Source: Bremerella sp. TYQ1
GTDB lineage: Bacteria > Planctomycetota > Planctomycetia > Pirellulales > Pirellulaceae
DNA: 64,000 bases
Direction: 5' to 3'
NCBI RefSeq assembly: GCF_020150455.1
Contig: NZ_CP083740.1
Location: forward strand, 4,278,001-4,342,000
Positions 24,306 to 32,799 of this stretch are shown here, piece by piece. Within the stretch, counting starts at the first letter, position 1. Each line of letters starts with the position of its first letter. The notes under the pieces were generated by a model. It made no database searches. It was not told where the DNA came from and saw nothing but the letters and a program-made list of their open reading frames with translations. A program made the translations under genes and the position numbers.

Positions 24306-25724
24306 TTACAGCTTGTAGATCGGATGCTGGCCATGTTCCTTCCGCATGATGGCTTTCATCTTTTCGATCAGTTCAGGATGCTCGGCGGCGAGGTTATTCT
24401 GTTCGCCGGGGTCTTTCGCCAGGTCGTACAGCTCCATGTCGGCCTTCCAGCCGCCGTTTCGGTACGCCTTCCAATCTTTCATCCGAACCGACTGCTGCTT
24501 ACCGTTTTGGTAGTACTCGAAGTAAATATATTCCCGGGCCGTTTGGTCTTCTGGCTTGCCGGCCAAAGTGGGCAAGATCGAGATGCCGTCCATTTCCTCG
24601 GTCACCGGCTGACGACCAGCATCGGCAAGCGTCGGCATCAGATCAACTTGCGTGGTGATCAACTCCGACGTGCTTCCCGGTGGAATCGTCCCTGGCCAAA
24701 CAGCGAACATCGGAGCACGAATCCCCCCTTCGTACAAATAACGCTTCATCATCCGGTAAGGGCCATTGCCATCGAATGTCCCAGTCCGCTTGTAATAGCT
24801 ATCTTCGTCGCCGTTGTCAGACGTCCAAATGACGATCGTGTTTTCGGCCAGGCCAAGTTCGTCGAGCGCCTTTCGAATGCGGCCGACGTTGCGATCGTGC
24901 CGAGTCATCAGCGCGCAGTAAACCTGCTCGTATTTTGTGAGTCCTTCCACTTGGTCGTAACCTTCAAGCGAAGGAACCCGCATCCCGCCGGGAGGGCCAC
25001 CATGCGGCACAGTCGAAGCGAGATAAACAAAGAACGGCTTGTCCTTGTTGGTGGTGATGAATTCGATCAGTTTGTCAGTGTAGAGATCTTCAATGAACGT
25101 CCCTTTCCCTTCCCCGACAACACCACTGCCCCCTTCGGCTAAAACGGTTCCTTTCAAAACGTCTGGCGTGTTACGGGGCAGATCGATCTGCTTGCCGTTC
25201 TCCCAGATTTTGCGGGCATAGTAATCGCGGCAATCGATGTGGCCAAGAAAGCCCAGCCAATAGTCCCAGCCGCACTGGGTGATCTCTTCCGGAGTGTTGG
25301 AACCGCCGGTGCTTAGCTTGCCGAAACCAGCCGTCGTGTACCCAGCGTCGCGTGCCACTTGCCCCAACAGCGGATATTGGACTGGCCATACTTCGGCAGG
25401 CATCTTGCCGCGGTTGGATCGCCACGCGGCATGCCCGGGGTGCTTCCCGGTCAGCAGCGTGCAGCGCGATGGCCCACACACGGCATTGCCACAGTAAGCA
25501 TTCACGAACGTCATTCCATCGGCCGCCAACTGATCGAGATTCGGCGTCTTGATGATTCGCTCGCTGGCAGGGTCCATCTTCAACGACGGAACTTTGCCGA
25601 TGCCCCAGTCATCGGTGTTGATATAGATGATATTGGGCTGCTGGGCGGTAGGCTCGGCCGCTGAAAGAACATTTGCTGTCGCAGTTGCCAGCAGCACCGC
25701 AAGGGAAAGTGTCAGACGGATCAT
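24306..25724 (-). CDS. Exported sulfatase (Cys-type)
   Basis: 472 residues from ATG 25724. Signal peptide MIRLTLSLAVLLATATANVLSA, metal site IIYINTDDWGIG, signature AVCGPSRCTLLTGKHPG, then TSDNGDEDSYYK and an acidic C-terminal region. The signature Cys is present, so formylglycine is possible. The arylsulfatase A-like features are good; the substrate is open. Fourth sulfatase in 10 kb, with a different overall sequence from the other three. Confidence 0.91.
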   Translation of the reverse strand: MIRLTLSLAVLLATATANVLSAAEPTAQQPNIIYINTDDWGIGKVPSLKMDPASERIIKTPNLDQLAADGMTFVNAYCGNAVCGPSRCTLLTGKHPGHAAWRSNRGKMPAEVWPVQYPLLGQVARDAGYTTAGFGKLSTGGSNTPEEITQCGWDYWLGFLGHIDCRDYYARKIWENGKQIDLPRNTPDVLKGTVLAEGGSGVVGEGKGTFIEDLYTDKLIEFITTNKDKPFFVYLASTVPHGGPPGGMRVPSLEGYDQVEGLTKYEQVYCALMTRHDRNVGRIRKALDELGLAENTIVIWTSDNGDEDSYYKRTGTFDGNGPYRMMKRYLYEGGIRAPMFAVWPGTIPPGSTSELITTQVDLMPTLADAGRQPVTEEMDGISILPTLAGKPEDQTAREYIYFEYYQNGKQQSVRMKDWKAYRNGGWKADMELYDLAKDPGEQNNLAAEHPELIEKMKAIMRKEHGQHPIYKL

Positions 25725-25871
25725 GGCATCATCGTGGCAGGAGAAGCGATGGTCACTTGCGCCAAAGTACGAATTGGCGCACTGCTCTAGCTTAACCCAA
25801 TCGGTCAACCGATGTGACGACCTTTTCCAGAACTGGTCGCCACAATTTTGAAACGTCCGGCGAAAAGCGGC

Positions 25872-26900
25872 TTACACGCCGTCGTAGCTTTCGACCGCCT
25901 TGGTGATGTCGGCCAGCTCGGCGTCGCTCAGTTGGATACTGCCGGACTTGGCGTTATCGACCGCTTGCTCAGGCGTTCGTGCACCACACAAGACGTGCGA
26001 ACAACCTCGCTGGGCAAGCGTCCAAGCCATCGTCAGCTGGGCGAGCGTCGCGTCGTGCTTTTCGGCGATCGGTCGCATGGGATCGAGCATCGCTTGCACT
26101 TTGCGAACGTTTTCCGCTTCAAAGCGTGGCTTGAAGTTCCGCTGATCTCCTTCGTCGTACTTTCGCTCCGGCGTGATCTTTCCAGTCAGCAGCCCTTGGC
26201 TTAGCGGACTGTAGGCGAGAAACGCGAGATCTTCCTTCGCACAGTAATCGAGATTGGTCTTCTCCATGTCGCGATCGAGCATCGAATACTTTTCCTGATC
26301 GCAGTCCAACTGACCGAACTGGCGATAGGCGTTCATCTCGTCCTGCGAGGCGTTGCAGACACCGATGGCGCGGATCTTGCCTTCTTTTTTCAGCTCCATC
26401 AGCGTTTCCATTCGCTCGGCGATCGGCGTGTCGTCCATTTGCCAGTGCGTTTGGTACAGATCGATGACGTCGGTGTTCATTCGCTTGAGGCTGCGTTCGA
26501 CTTCTTCGCGAATCCCATCTTTGCCGCTGTAGATATAAACGTCGAAGCTTTCCTCTTTCGGCTTCCCGTCCCAGTCGACATTGTGCTTGGTGGTGCTGAA
26601 GCGTTTGGCGGCTCGCTTCTTCTGTTGATCGCTGAGGTCCCATCGCATGCTGCACTTGCTGGCAAGAACCACTTTGTCGCGACGATCGGCAATCGCTTTG
26701 CCAACCACTTCTTCGCTGACGCCGAAGCCATACATGGGGGCCGTATCGATCAAGTTGCCACCGGCATCGAGAAACGCATGAATCGCGGCGATCGATTCTT
26801 TTTCGTCCGCCCCACCCCACGTCCATCCACCAATGGCCCAGGCGCCGAACGCAACCACGGAAGCTTCAATGCCAGATTTGCCCAAGGGTCGATTTTTCAT
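25872..26900 (-). CDS. Aldo/keto reductase
   Basis: 342 residues. NADPH-dependent barrel enzyme: N-terminal SVVAFGAWAIGGWTWGG, catalytic tetrad visible as Asp-Tyr in NLIDTAPMYGFG, Lys in VLASKCSMRW and His in YQTHWQMDD, and the cofactor-binding C-terminal block CGARTPEQAVDNAKSG. No signal peptide. The closest well known members act on sugars or small aldehydes (Gfo/YakC-type); the exact substrate is unknown. Confidence 0.88.
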   Translation of the reverse strand: MKNRPLGKSGIEASVVAFGAWAIGGWTWGGADEKESIAAIHAFLDAGGNLIDTAPMYGFGVSEEVVGKAIADRRDKVVLASKCSMRWDLSDQQKKRAAKRFSTTKHNVDWDGKPKEESFDVYIYSGKDGIREEVERSLKRMNTDVIDLYQTHWQMDDTPIAERMETLMELKKEGKIRAIGVCNASQDEMNAYRQFGQLDCDQEKYSMLDRDMEKTNLDYCAKEDLAFLAYSPLSQGLLTGKITPERKYDEGDQRNFKPRFEAENVRKVQAMLDPMRPIAEKHDATLAQLTMAWTLAQRGCSHVLCGARTPEQAVDNAKSGSIQLSDAELADITKAVESYDGV

Positions 26901-26967
26901 GATGCTCTTTCTGTTCGGAGATTTTTTTGGGGAGTGTATTGAGCGGGACGTGCTAATTACAACGGGG

Positions 26968-26995
26968 TAGCCCAGTTTGCAAGCAACCTGGGCTA
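26968..26995. repeat. Small palindrome (TAGCCCAG...CTGGGCTA)
   Basis: TAGCCCAG (26968-26975) and CTGGGCTA (26988-26995) with a 12-base loop, in the gap between two minus-strand genes. Could be a terminator or another short dispersed palindrome. Confidence 0.45.
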
Positions 26996-27029
26996 ACTGA
27001 AAGGGACATGGCGCAAGCTGATCGCTGGC

Positions 27030-28025
27030 TCACATACGCAGAACGATCTTACCGAATTGCTGGCCTTGTTCCATCCGGGACAACGCTTCGTTCCCTTGGG
27101 TGAGGCTAAAGACTTGATCGATCACCGGGCGAATTTCGTGCTTATCGACCAGTTGGAGCATGCCACGGAAGTCGGCCGGAGAACCCATCGTCGAGCCGAT
27201 CAGCTTCAGTTGGTTCCAGAAGACTTTGAACATATCGATCGACTCAGGTGGTCCGGTCGTCGCACCATAATTGACGATACGTCCCCCAGGGGCCGCCACG
27301 GAAATCAAGTTCGCGTACCCTTTGCCGGCGGCGCTGTCGATGATGACATTGGGTCGACCAAATTCTTCGATGGCTTTTTTGTGCCAGTCTTCTTCGCGGT
27401 AGTTGAAACCAGCAACGGCCCCCAGCTCTTTCGCTTTGGCGATCTTTTCAGGACTGGAAGAAGTAACGGCAACTTCTGCACCTGCCGCAACAGCGAACTG
27501 CAACGCGAACGTGGCCACACCACCACCGATGCCGCTGACAAGAACCTTCTCGCCAGGGCGGAATTGCCCCTGCGACATCAGCGCTCGGAAAGCGGTGACG
27601 CCCGCTAATGGTAACGCGGCCGCTTCTTCACAGCTGAGGTGTTTCGGTTTCGCGCGAAGGGTGTCGACTGGGGCGAGCATATGGCTCGAGAACGTCCCGT
27701 TTTTCGGCATGCCCAAGATGGTGAACTCGGCCGACTGAGCAGCCTCGCACGTTCCCCAATCCCAGCCGGGGTTGATAATCACTTCCTGACCGAGCCAGCT
27801 CTCATCCTTCTTATCCCCCACTTCGACCACGATGCCGGCGCCATCGGAACCAAGCACTTTGGGAAGCTCGATGCCGGGGTACATGCCCTTAGTGATCCAG
27901 ACGTCGCGGTGATTCAGGGCGGCCGCCTTCAGCTCGATTTTGACATGGCCGGGAGTCAGCTCTCCCATGTCGAAGTCCGAGAGAACCAGAGGTGCGTTGA
28001 GCTCTTGAATCAACAATCCAGGCAT
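27030..28025 (-). CDS. Zinc-binding-type alcohol dehydrogenase / quinone oxidoreductase
   Basis: 331 residues from ATG 28025 (AAAGGA about nine bases upstream). MDR superfamily: N-terminal GroES-like region (TPGHVKIELKAAALNHRDVW ... VLGSDGAGIVVEVG) and a Rossmann half with GIGGGVATFALQFAVAAGAE. No structural zinc Cys cluster, so quinone-oxidoreductase-like is better than zinc alcohol dehydrogenase. Soluble, NADPH-dependent by family. Confidence 0.85.
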   Translation of the reverse strand: MPGLLIQELNAPLVLSDFDMGELTPGHVKIELKAAALNHRDVWITKGMYPGIELPKVLGSDGAGIVVEVGDKKDESWLGQEVIINPGWDWGTCEAAQSAEFTILGMPKNGTFSSHMLAPVDTLRAKPKHLSCEEAAALPLAGVTAFRALMSQGQFRPGEKVLVSGIGGGVATFALQFAVAAGAEVAVTSSSPEKIAKAKELGAVAGFNYREEDWHKKAIEEFGRPNVIIDSAAGKGYANLISVAAPGGRIVNYGATTGPPESIDMFKVFWNQLKLIGSTMGSPADFRGMLQLVDKHEIRPVIDQVFSLTQGNEALSRMEQGQQFGKIVLRM

Positions 28026-28124
28026 GGAATGGTCCTTTGCTTGCGCGAGAACAGGAAGGGTGGTTGCCGAGATGAAACCGCCAGGCGGTTGGAAGCATCT
28101 TAAAGATGGGATGCCGGCAAACAA

Positions 28125-28146
28125 CCTGGGGTTACGAGACCCCAGG
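28125..28146. terminator. Small hairpin upstream of oxidoreductase
   Basis: CCTGGGGT (28125-28132) and ACCCCAGG (28139-28146), perfect 8-bp stem, 6-base loop, in the 237-bp gap following the ThDP decarboxylase stop (minus strand). A plausible terminator for that gene. Confidence 0.45.
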
Positions 28147-28262
28147 GTGAAGATTTAGTGTGGGCGAGGCCTCTTCCAGCGGAAAAGGTGATCGGCAAGA
28201 CAAACCGAGCACGTTTTTTATCGCACCGTTATGGTCACTTGGCCTCGCTCGGCCGAGCGGTA

Positions 28263-29948
28263 TTAAACGTTCGCCCCTAATCGCTTGCTCAGCCGATGAA
28301 GTGTCGAGCTAGCGTCGTCTTCCGGTAAGTGAACATGGATAATGCTCATCGCCTGGCGATCATTCCAGGCCGTATGCAGTGCTTCGTGAAACTCTTTTTC
28401 AGAACTGACTTCGTAGCCGGTGCCGCCGCGAAGGACTTCCGGCAGTTTGCTGTAAGCCCACGGATGGATTTCGTTGTAGTGCCAGTTGCCGGGATGTAGC
28501 CAACGTTCGGTCCCATAACCATGGTTGTCGAGAACGATGATCACCGGATCGTAGCCATGCCGAATGATTGTCGACAATTCCATGCCAGTCATCTGGAAAG
28601 CACCGTCGCCAATGATCGCTAGAATTCGAGCATTGCGATGAGCCGTTTGCGCGCCGAGTGTGGCAGGAACTGCGAAGCCCATCGACGTGTAATAGGCCGG
28701 GCTCAAAAATTCGCTTCGTCCCTGGGTAACTAACTCGGTCGCCGCGAACAACGAGTCGCCGATGTCCGCGATCACTAAGGTTTCGTCATCCAACAGCGGA
28801 TTGATCATCTGCATCATGCGCCGCGTGGTGATCGGTTTATCAGTCACGTCACCGACTGGCAGCATCTGCATGCGAATGCCATCTGGTATCGCCCGCTTGG
28901 CACAAGGAATGTTCCGCTGCGAAAGCTCTCGAACAAAGTCCGGCAGCGTGATCCCGTGGTAATGATGATGTCGCAATCGAAGCTGTTCGCTGGTCGCATA
29001 GATACACTTCGCAGGATCCAAGTTGGCCGTGAACACGCCCAGATTGATGTCGGTCATGAACGTGCCCAGCAGCAGCACGAGATCGCTTTCCTCGACATAC
29101 TGCGTCACTTCTTCTCGCCCGATCGCTCCTTCGTACAAGCCGACATAAAGTGGATGCGTTTCGCGAATGACACTTTTGCCTAACACAGTTGCTGCGACCG
29201 GAATCTTGGTGTGCTCGGCGAGGGCAACCAATTCGTCCTGTAGATGAAATCGATGCAGTTCGACGCCGGCAAGAATCATCGGCTTCTCGGCGTTCTCGAT
29301 CAGTTGAGCCGCTTCGCTGACGGCTTCGGTTAAAGCCTGCGGATCGCTGCTGTTCTCTTGCGAAGGAAAGACATGGCTGATGTGCGGAATGACGTTGACC
29401 ATGTCGCGAGGAAGTTCGATATAGCCTGGCCGTTTGAATCGCACGACCGCGTCCAGCACTCGATCGATCTCGCGAAACGCGCTGACGGGATCTGACAGTT
29501 CAGCCCCAGCGATGCAAAGCTTTTCAAACACATCTTTCTGTGTACTGAAGTCGCGCACCATGTGATGCAGCAGCGGATTGTTGGTCCGTTCGCGAAGTCC
29601 AGGCGATCCGGTCAAAATGACGACCGGGGACTTCTCCGCGTAGGCGCCAGCGATACTGTTACAGATGCTTAATCCCCCCACGCAATACGTCACGCAGACG
29701 GCTCCCAGCCCTTTGGCTCGCGCGTACGCGTCAGCTGCGAACCCGGCACAATCTTCCCGGGTACATCCCACCACATTGATGGGACTTTTCTCGAGCATCC
29801 CGTAGAACGAAAGAATGTAGTCTCCAGGGATTCCGAAGATATCTTCGAGCCCATATTCCTGGAGCCTTCGGATCAAATACTGACCGATGGAGATCCCGCT
29901 GACCGTTTGCGAAGCAGGCACACTGGGTGAAGGGGCGGAACGATTCAT
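28263..29948 (-). CDS. ThDP-dependent decarboxylase (pyruvate/indolepyruvate decarboxylase-like)
   Basis: 561 residues. N-terminal PYR domain (YLIRRLQEYGLEDIFGIPGDY ... GCTREDCAGFAADAYARAKG with the cofactor-activating Glu), central domain, and C-terminal PP domain with GDGAFQMTGMELSTI and ending VLDNHGYG, the GDG-x-DN ThDP/magnesium motif. The LHHMVRDFSTQKDVFEK block and length fit the pyruvate/indolepyruvate/phenylpyruvate decarboxylase branch better than acetolactate synthase. Exact 2-oxoacid unknown. Confidence 0.86.
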   Translation of the reverse strand: MNRSAPSPSVPASQTVSGISIGQYLIRRLQEYGLEDIFGIPGDYILSFYGMLEKSPINVVGCTREDCAGFAADAYARAKGLGAVCVTYCVGGLSICNSIAGAYAEKSPVVILTGSPGLRERTNNPLLHHMVRDFSTQKDVFEKLCIAGAELSDPVSAFREIDRVLDAVVRFKRPGYIELPRDMVNVIPHISHVFPSQENSSDPQALTEAVSEAAQLIENAEKPMILAGVELHRFHLQDELVALAEHTKIPVAATVLGKSVIRETHPLYVGLYEGAIGREEVTQYVEESDLVLLLGTFMTDINLGVFTANLDPAKCIYATSEQLRLRHHHYHGITLPDFVRELSQRNIPCAKRAIPDGIRMQMLPVGDVTDKPITTRRMMQMINPLLDDETLVIADIGDSLFAATELVTQGRSEFLSPAYYTSMGFAVPATLGAQTAHRNARILAIIGDGAFQMTGMELSTIIRHGYDPVIIVLDNHGYGTERWLHPGNWHYNEIHPWAYSKLPEVLRGGTGYEVSSEKEFHEALHTAWNDRQAMSIIHVHLPEDDASSTLHRLSKRLGANV

Positions 29949-30449
29949 CCTGGTCGACTCCGAATCATAAGAAGTTTTTTAGCCGTCTATATCCATTCTA
30001 GGAATCGGCGGCTAAAAGAGCACATAAATATTGGGATCGCTAATAGACACCCGCCAGCTAGGCGTTTTGCCGAGCAAGCCAAACCGCAATCTACGAGCGC
30101 CAGTCGTTCACGTAATTGCTGTCTATCAGGGGGTTTGCGAAGATTTGAGACATTTCTAGTCTCAAATGTATTCATTTTCACAGAAAAGACCTTACATGAA
30201 CAAATAAACTACCGCTGTTCAATTTCCCGTGAAATCCGACGGCTGGGCAGCGTCGGTCGGAGCATGGGTTGGGGGGTGAAATGTTCCGGTTGTCTCCCTG
30301 CCCCGAGGCAAAAGGTGTTTCGCCTCCCCCCATCTCCTATTTTTAATCTGGCGCATTGTTTGCGGTTCTATACCACACGGCTGGCAATCTTGGTCTCAAG
30401 ATCCAAGGCTAAGTCGTCTCATTTCCGATGGTATTTAGGAGAACCGAAA
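29949..30449. other. Intergenic region (501 bp)
   Basis: Between divergent genes; expected to hold both promoters. A small GAGGC/GCCTC hairpin lies at 30305-30326. The upstream extension of the 30450 gene (open from 30135) crosses this region without a ribosome-binding site and is rejected. Confidence 0.45.
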
Positions 30450-30614
30450 ATGGATAAGCAACAAGAACTCGATCGTGGGTATCCCCAGTCCGATCCTTAC
30501 TCGAAAGCACCGCCGCAAGGGACTTCGTGGCTTGCGATGGTCTTAGTTAGTTTGGGTCTGATCGCTGGGCTTCTGATTCTTGCACCCACATTGCAATTCA
30601 TTCTGGGTAGCTGA
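30450..30614 (+). CDS. Single-pass membrane mini-protein
   Basis: 54 residues. AGGAGA lies eight bases before ATG 30450, so this start is clear even though the same frame is open 300 bases further upstream. The N-terminal half is polar and Pro-rich (DKQQELDRGYPQSDPYSKAPPQG), the second half one membrane helix (WLAMVLVSLGLIAGLLILA). It precedes the atypical DUF1559 gene by 54 bp on the same strand and is probably cotranscribed. Confidence 0.7.
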   Translation: MDKQQELDRGYPQSDPYSKAPPQGTSWLAMVLVSLGLIAGLLILAPTLQFILGS

Positions 30615-30623
30615 TTTAATGGC

Positions 30624-30638
30624 GGTGCGTGACGCACC
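30624..30638. repeat. GGTGCGTGACGCACC palindrome
   Basis: A perfect 7-bp inverted repeat around one base, between the mini-protein and the DUF1559 variant. Similar in core to the element at 61328-61400. Confidence 0.5.
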
Positions 30639-30668
30639 CCATGAATCTCTTACCCCCAGAATAAACGC

Positions 30669-31658
30669 ATGACCGATTCCGGCCGCGACTCGGCTCCTTC
30701 CCCTTCAGAAGTTGTCGAAGACCACGAACCTAACCGAATTCCGTGGATCGTTGCCGGAATGGTCCTCGTCGGATTATTTGCCGCTTGCGTCGTACTAGGG
30801 CCGCTTAGCTCGCTCATTCTTCAGAAGCGCGAAGCGGCGCGACGAACGGCCTGCATGAATAATCTGCGGGAAATCGGCATGCAGATCGAGGACTACTACG
30901 AGATCCATAACGCGTTCCCACCCGGTTGGGAAATTAATAAGGGGGACGATCCGTCGCTGCCGGCATGGGGCTGGCCGTCTAAGCTGATCAGCCTGACCGA
31001 CGTGACCTACCCAACGCCGGAAGACCTTCAGCAACCGCTGAGCGAAGTGTTGATCGCAGACGACCAGCGGATGGAGTTCCTGCAAGTCTACTTCGAAGGT
31101 TATCTCTGTCCTTCCGACAACGCATTGGCGTTCAATGGCGAAAACCATCCCGACCGTCGATGGATTCATGACGACGTAAAGGTGCCCGTCGGTCTCAGTA
31201 TGTATCTCGGCAATGCTGGGCATCGCCACGATGCAGTCGGTTCGCAGCCGAACACGGGAATCTTCTTCGGAAACTCGGCAGTGACGCTGGGCGACATCAC
31301 CGACGGGATCAGTCACACAATCATGGTCGGCGAGCGCGATCTTACGCAGTGCCGTGCAGGGAGTTGGCCTGGCGTGCCAGATCCGATGACGCACGACGGT
31401 GGGCCTTCCATTTGGAGCGTCGTTGCCGGAGCGAAACCAAAGATCAACGCGACGCCATGGGATGGCGACACGCTTTGTGGTGAAGGCTATTCCAGTCTTC
31501 ATCCGGGCGGGGCGAACGTGCTGTTAGTCGATGGCTCGGTGCAGTTTCTGTCGACCGATACCGATTCGGCCTGGGTCGAGGATCCTACGGCGGGAAGCGT
31601 TGGTGTGCTCCAGCAAATGATGATCCGCAACGAAGGCAATACGACGGCTGCTAACTGA
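30669..31658 (+). CDS. DUF1559-family protein with non-cleavable N-terminal anchor
   Basis: 329 residues. It keeps the DUF1559 body (KREAARRTACMNNLREIGMQI, DGISHTIMVGERD, HPGGANVLLVDGSVQF) but the prepilin sequence is replaced by an acidic leader (ESTSEVVEDHEPNRI type) and an ordinary membrane helix IVAGMVLVGLFAACVVLGPL. No G-FTLVE cleavage site exists, so a prepilin peptidase should not process it. There is no partner lipoprotein after it; instead the mini-protein precedes it. Probably an integral inner-membrane protein. Confidence 0.85.
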   Translation: MTDSGRDSAPSPSEVVEDHEPNRIPWIVAGMVLVGLFAACVVLGPLSSLILQKREAARRTACMNNLREIGMQIEDYYEIHNAFPPGWEINKGDDPSLPAWGWPSKLISLTDVTYPTPEDLQQPLSEVLIADDQRMEFLQVYFEGYLCPSDNALAFNGENHPDRRWIHDDVKVPVGLSMYLGNAGHRHDAVGSQPNTGIFFGNSAVTLGDITDGISHTIMVGERDLTQCRAGSWPGVPDPMTHDGGPSIWSVVAGAKPKINATPWDGDTLCGEGYSSLHPGGANVLLVDGSVQFLSTDTDSAWVEDPTAGSVGVLQQMMIRNEGNTTAAN

Positions 31659-31666
31659 GTTGATGC

Positions 31667-32647
31667 TCAGCGGTTGTCGGTAACCATCTTCAGCCAATCG
31701 ATTGCCATCGGAATGCCGGGGTCGAGCATCGGCTCGTAATGGCCACCGCGGGGGATGCGAACGACGGTGACATCTTTGCCCATCTCGCGAAGCTTCTTCC
31801 CGAACGATTCGGCCGGGTCTCGCAAGTCCTCTCGATCGTCGCCAACGATCAGCAGAAACGTCGGCTGGCTGATCCGATGGATGTGCGTGATCGGTGAAAT
31901 TTCGTTCACATAAACGCCAGCGTCCGAGAGGATGCCATTATTCTGAACGTACGAAATCGCCTCGATCCCGAGCGATTCACGCACGTCGACCGCCGGCATG
32001 AAGGCGATCGTTCCTTTGACTTGCGGTTCCATCTCAGCGACGTACAACGCCATCGTTCCGGCCGAGCTATGGCCGGCCGTATAGAACTGGTCAGGATCGA
32101 CGAACGAGACTTTTTCGCGAGCATAAGCCATCGCCACTTGAGCGTTGAGCAAGCCAGACTTGGCCGCGCGGAATTTCTCGGCCGCTTCTTTGAATTCAGG
32201 ATCGGTCGAACTTTCAGCATCGGCCGGGCCACTCAGTTCGTAAGCGACGACAGCGAATCCGGCGTTCACCCAGGGAATGTGTTCCGGCGAGTCTCCTTCG
32301 GCAAGTCCCAGCCCATGGATCATCATGGTGCCAGCGGGAGCGATAAAGACGCACGGCACTTTCGCTTGCGGTAACGGATCGGGCTGGTAAATCCACAGCG
32401 TCATCGGTTGACCGTCCGGCAGCCGTGTATTGACGATCGCTTTCCGGCCGCCACTTCCCCGCAACTGAAACTGAGGATTCGGCATCGTCTTGGCGAGATC
32501 ACGCCAATAGTTCGGCGGCGCAAGTAGTTGATCGGCGACTTCGGTTTCGATAATCGTTTCGTTGACCGGAGGGTTCTGAGAACAAGCCAAGCCGGCCAAG
32601 CCAAGCAGCGAGATTCCCAGCAGAACATTCAAAAAACGTGGCGACAT
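31667..32647 (-). CDS. Exported alpha/beta hydrolase
   Basis: 326 residues from ATG 32647, where the signal peptide MSPRFLNVLLGISLLGLAGLA begins, ending at a Cys that is not in a canonical lipobox. Nucleophile elbow TAGHSSAGTMALYV, acid in IVGDDREDL and His in RGGHYEPML give a full Ser-Asp-His triad. The PAGTMMIHGLGLAEGDSPEH loop would form the oxyanion side. A lipase/esterase of the dienelactone-hydrolase-like type is likely; the substrate is unknown. It ends 8 bp from the convergent DUF1559 variant. Confidence 0.82.
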   Translation of the reverse strand: MSPRFLNVLLGISLLGLAGLACSQNPPVNETIIETEVADQLLAPPNYWRDLAKTMPNPQFQLRGSGGRKAIVNTRLPDGQPMTLWIYQPDPLPQAKVPCVFIAPAGTMMIHGLGLAEGDSPEHIPWVNAGFAVVAYELSGPADAESSTDPEFKEAAEKFRAAKSGLLNAQVAMAYAREKVSFVDPDQFYTAGHSSAGTMALYVAEMEPQVKGTIAFMPAVDVRESLGIEAISYVQNNGILSDAGVYVNEISPITHIHRISQPTFLLIVGDDREDLRDPAESFGKKLREMGKDVTVVRIPRGGHYEPMLDPGIPMAIDWLKMVTDNR

Positions 32648-32799
32648 GAAACGAATACCTATGGATGCGGACGAACGATCCCCCTTATTGTAACTCGGGG
32701 GCCCGGTCGTTTGAAACGGTCGTCCTGAACCACCTTTGGCGTGGTTGTCAGCCCTCGGGAAACGACTATTGTTGGGGTTTTCCTCGTTTCGACGTTCCC

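Noticed and set aside
30135-30614. 159-codon version of the mini-protein gene
   Set aside because: The extra 105 codons have no hydrophobic or conserved pattern and AGGAGA lies just before the internal ATG at 30450.
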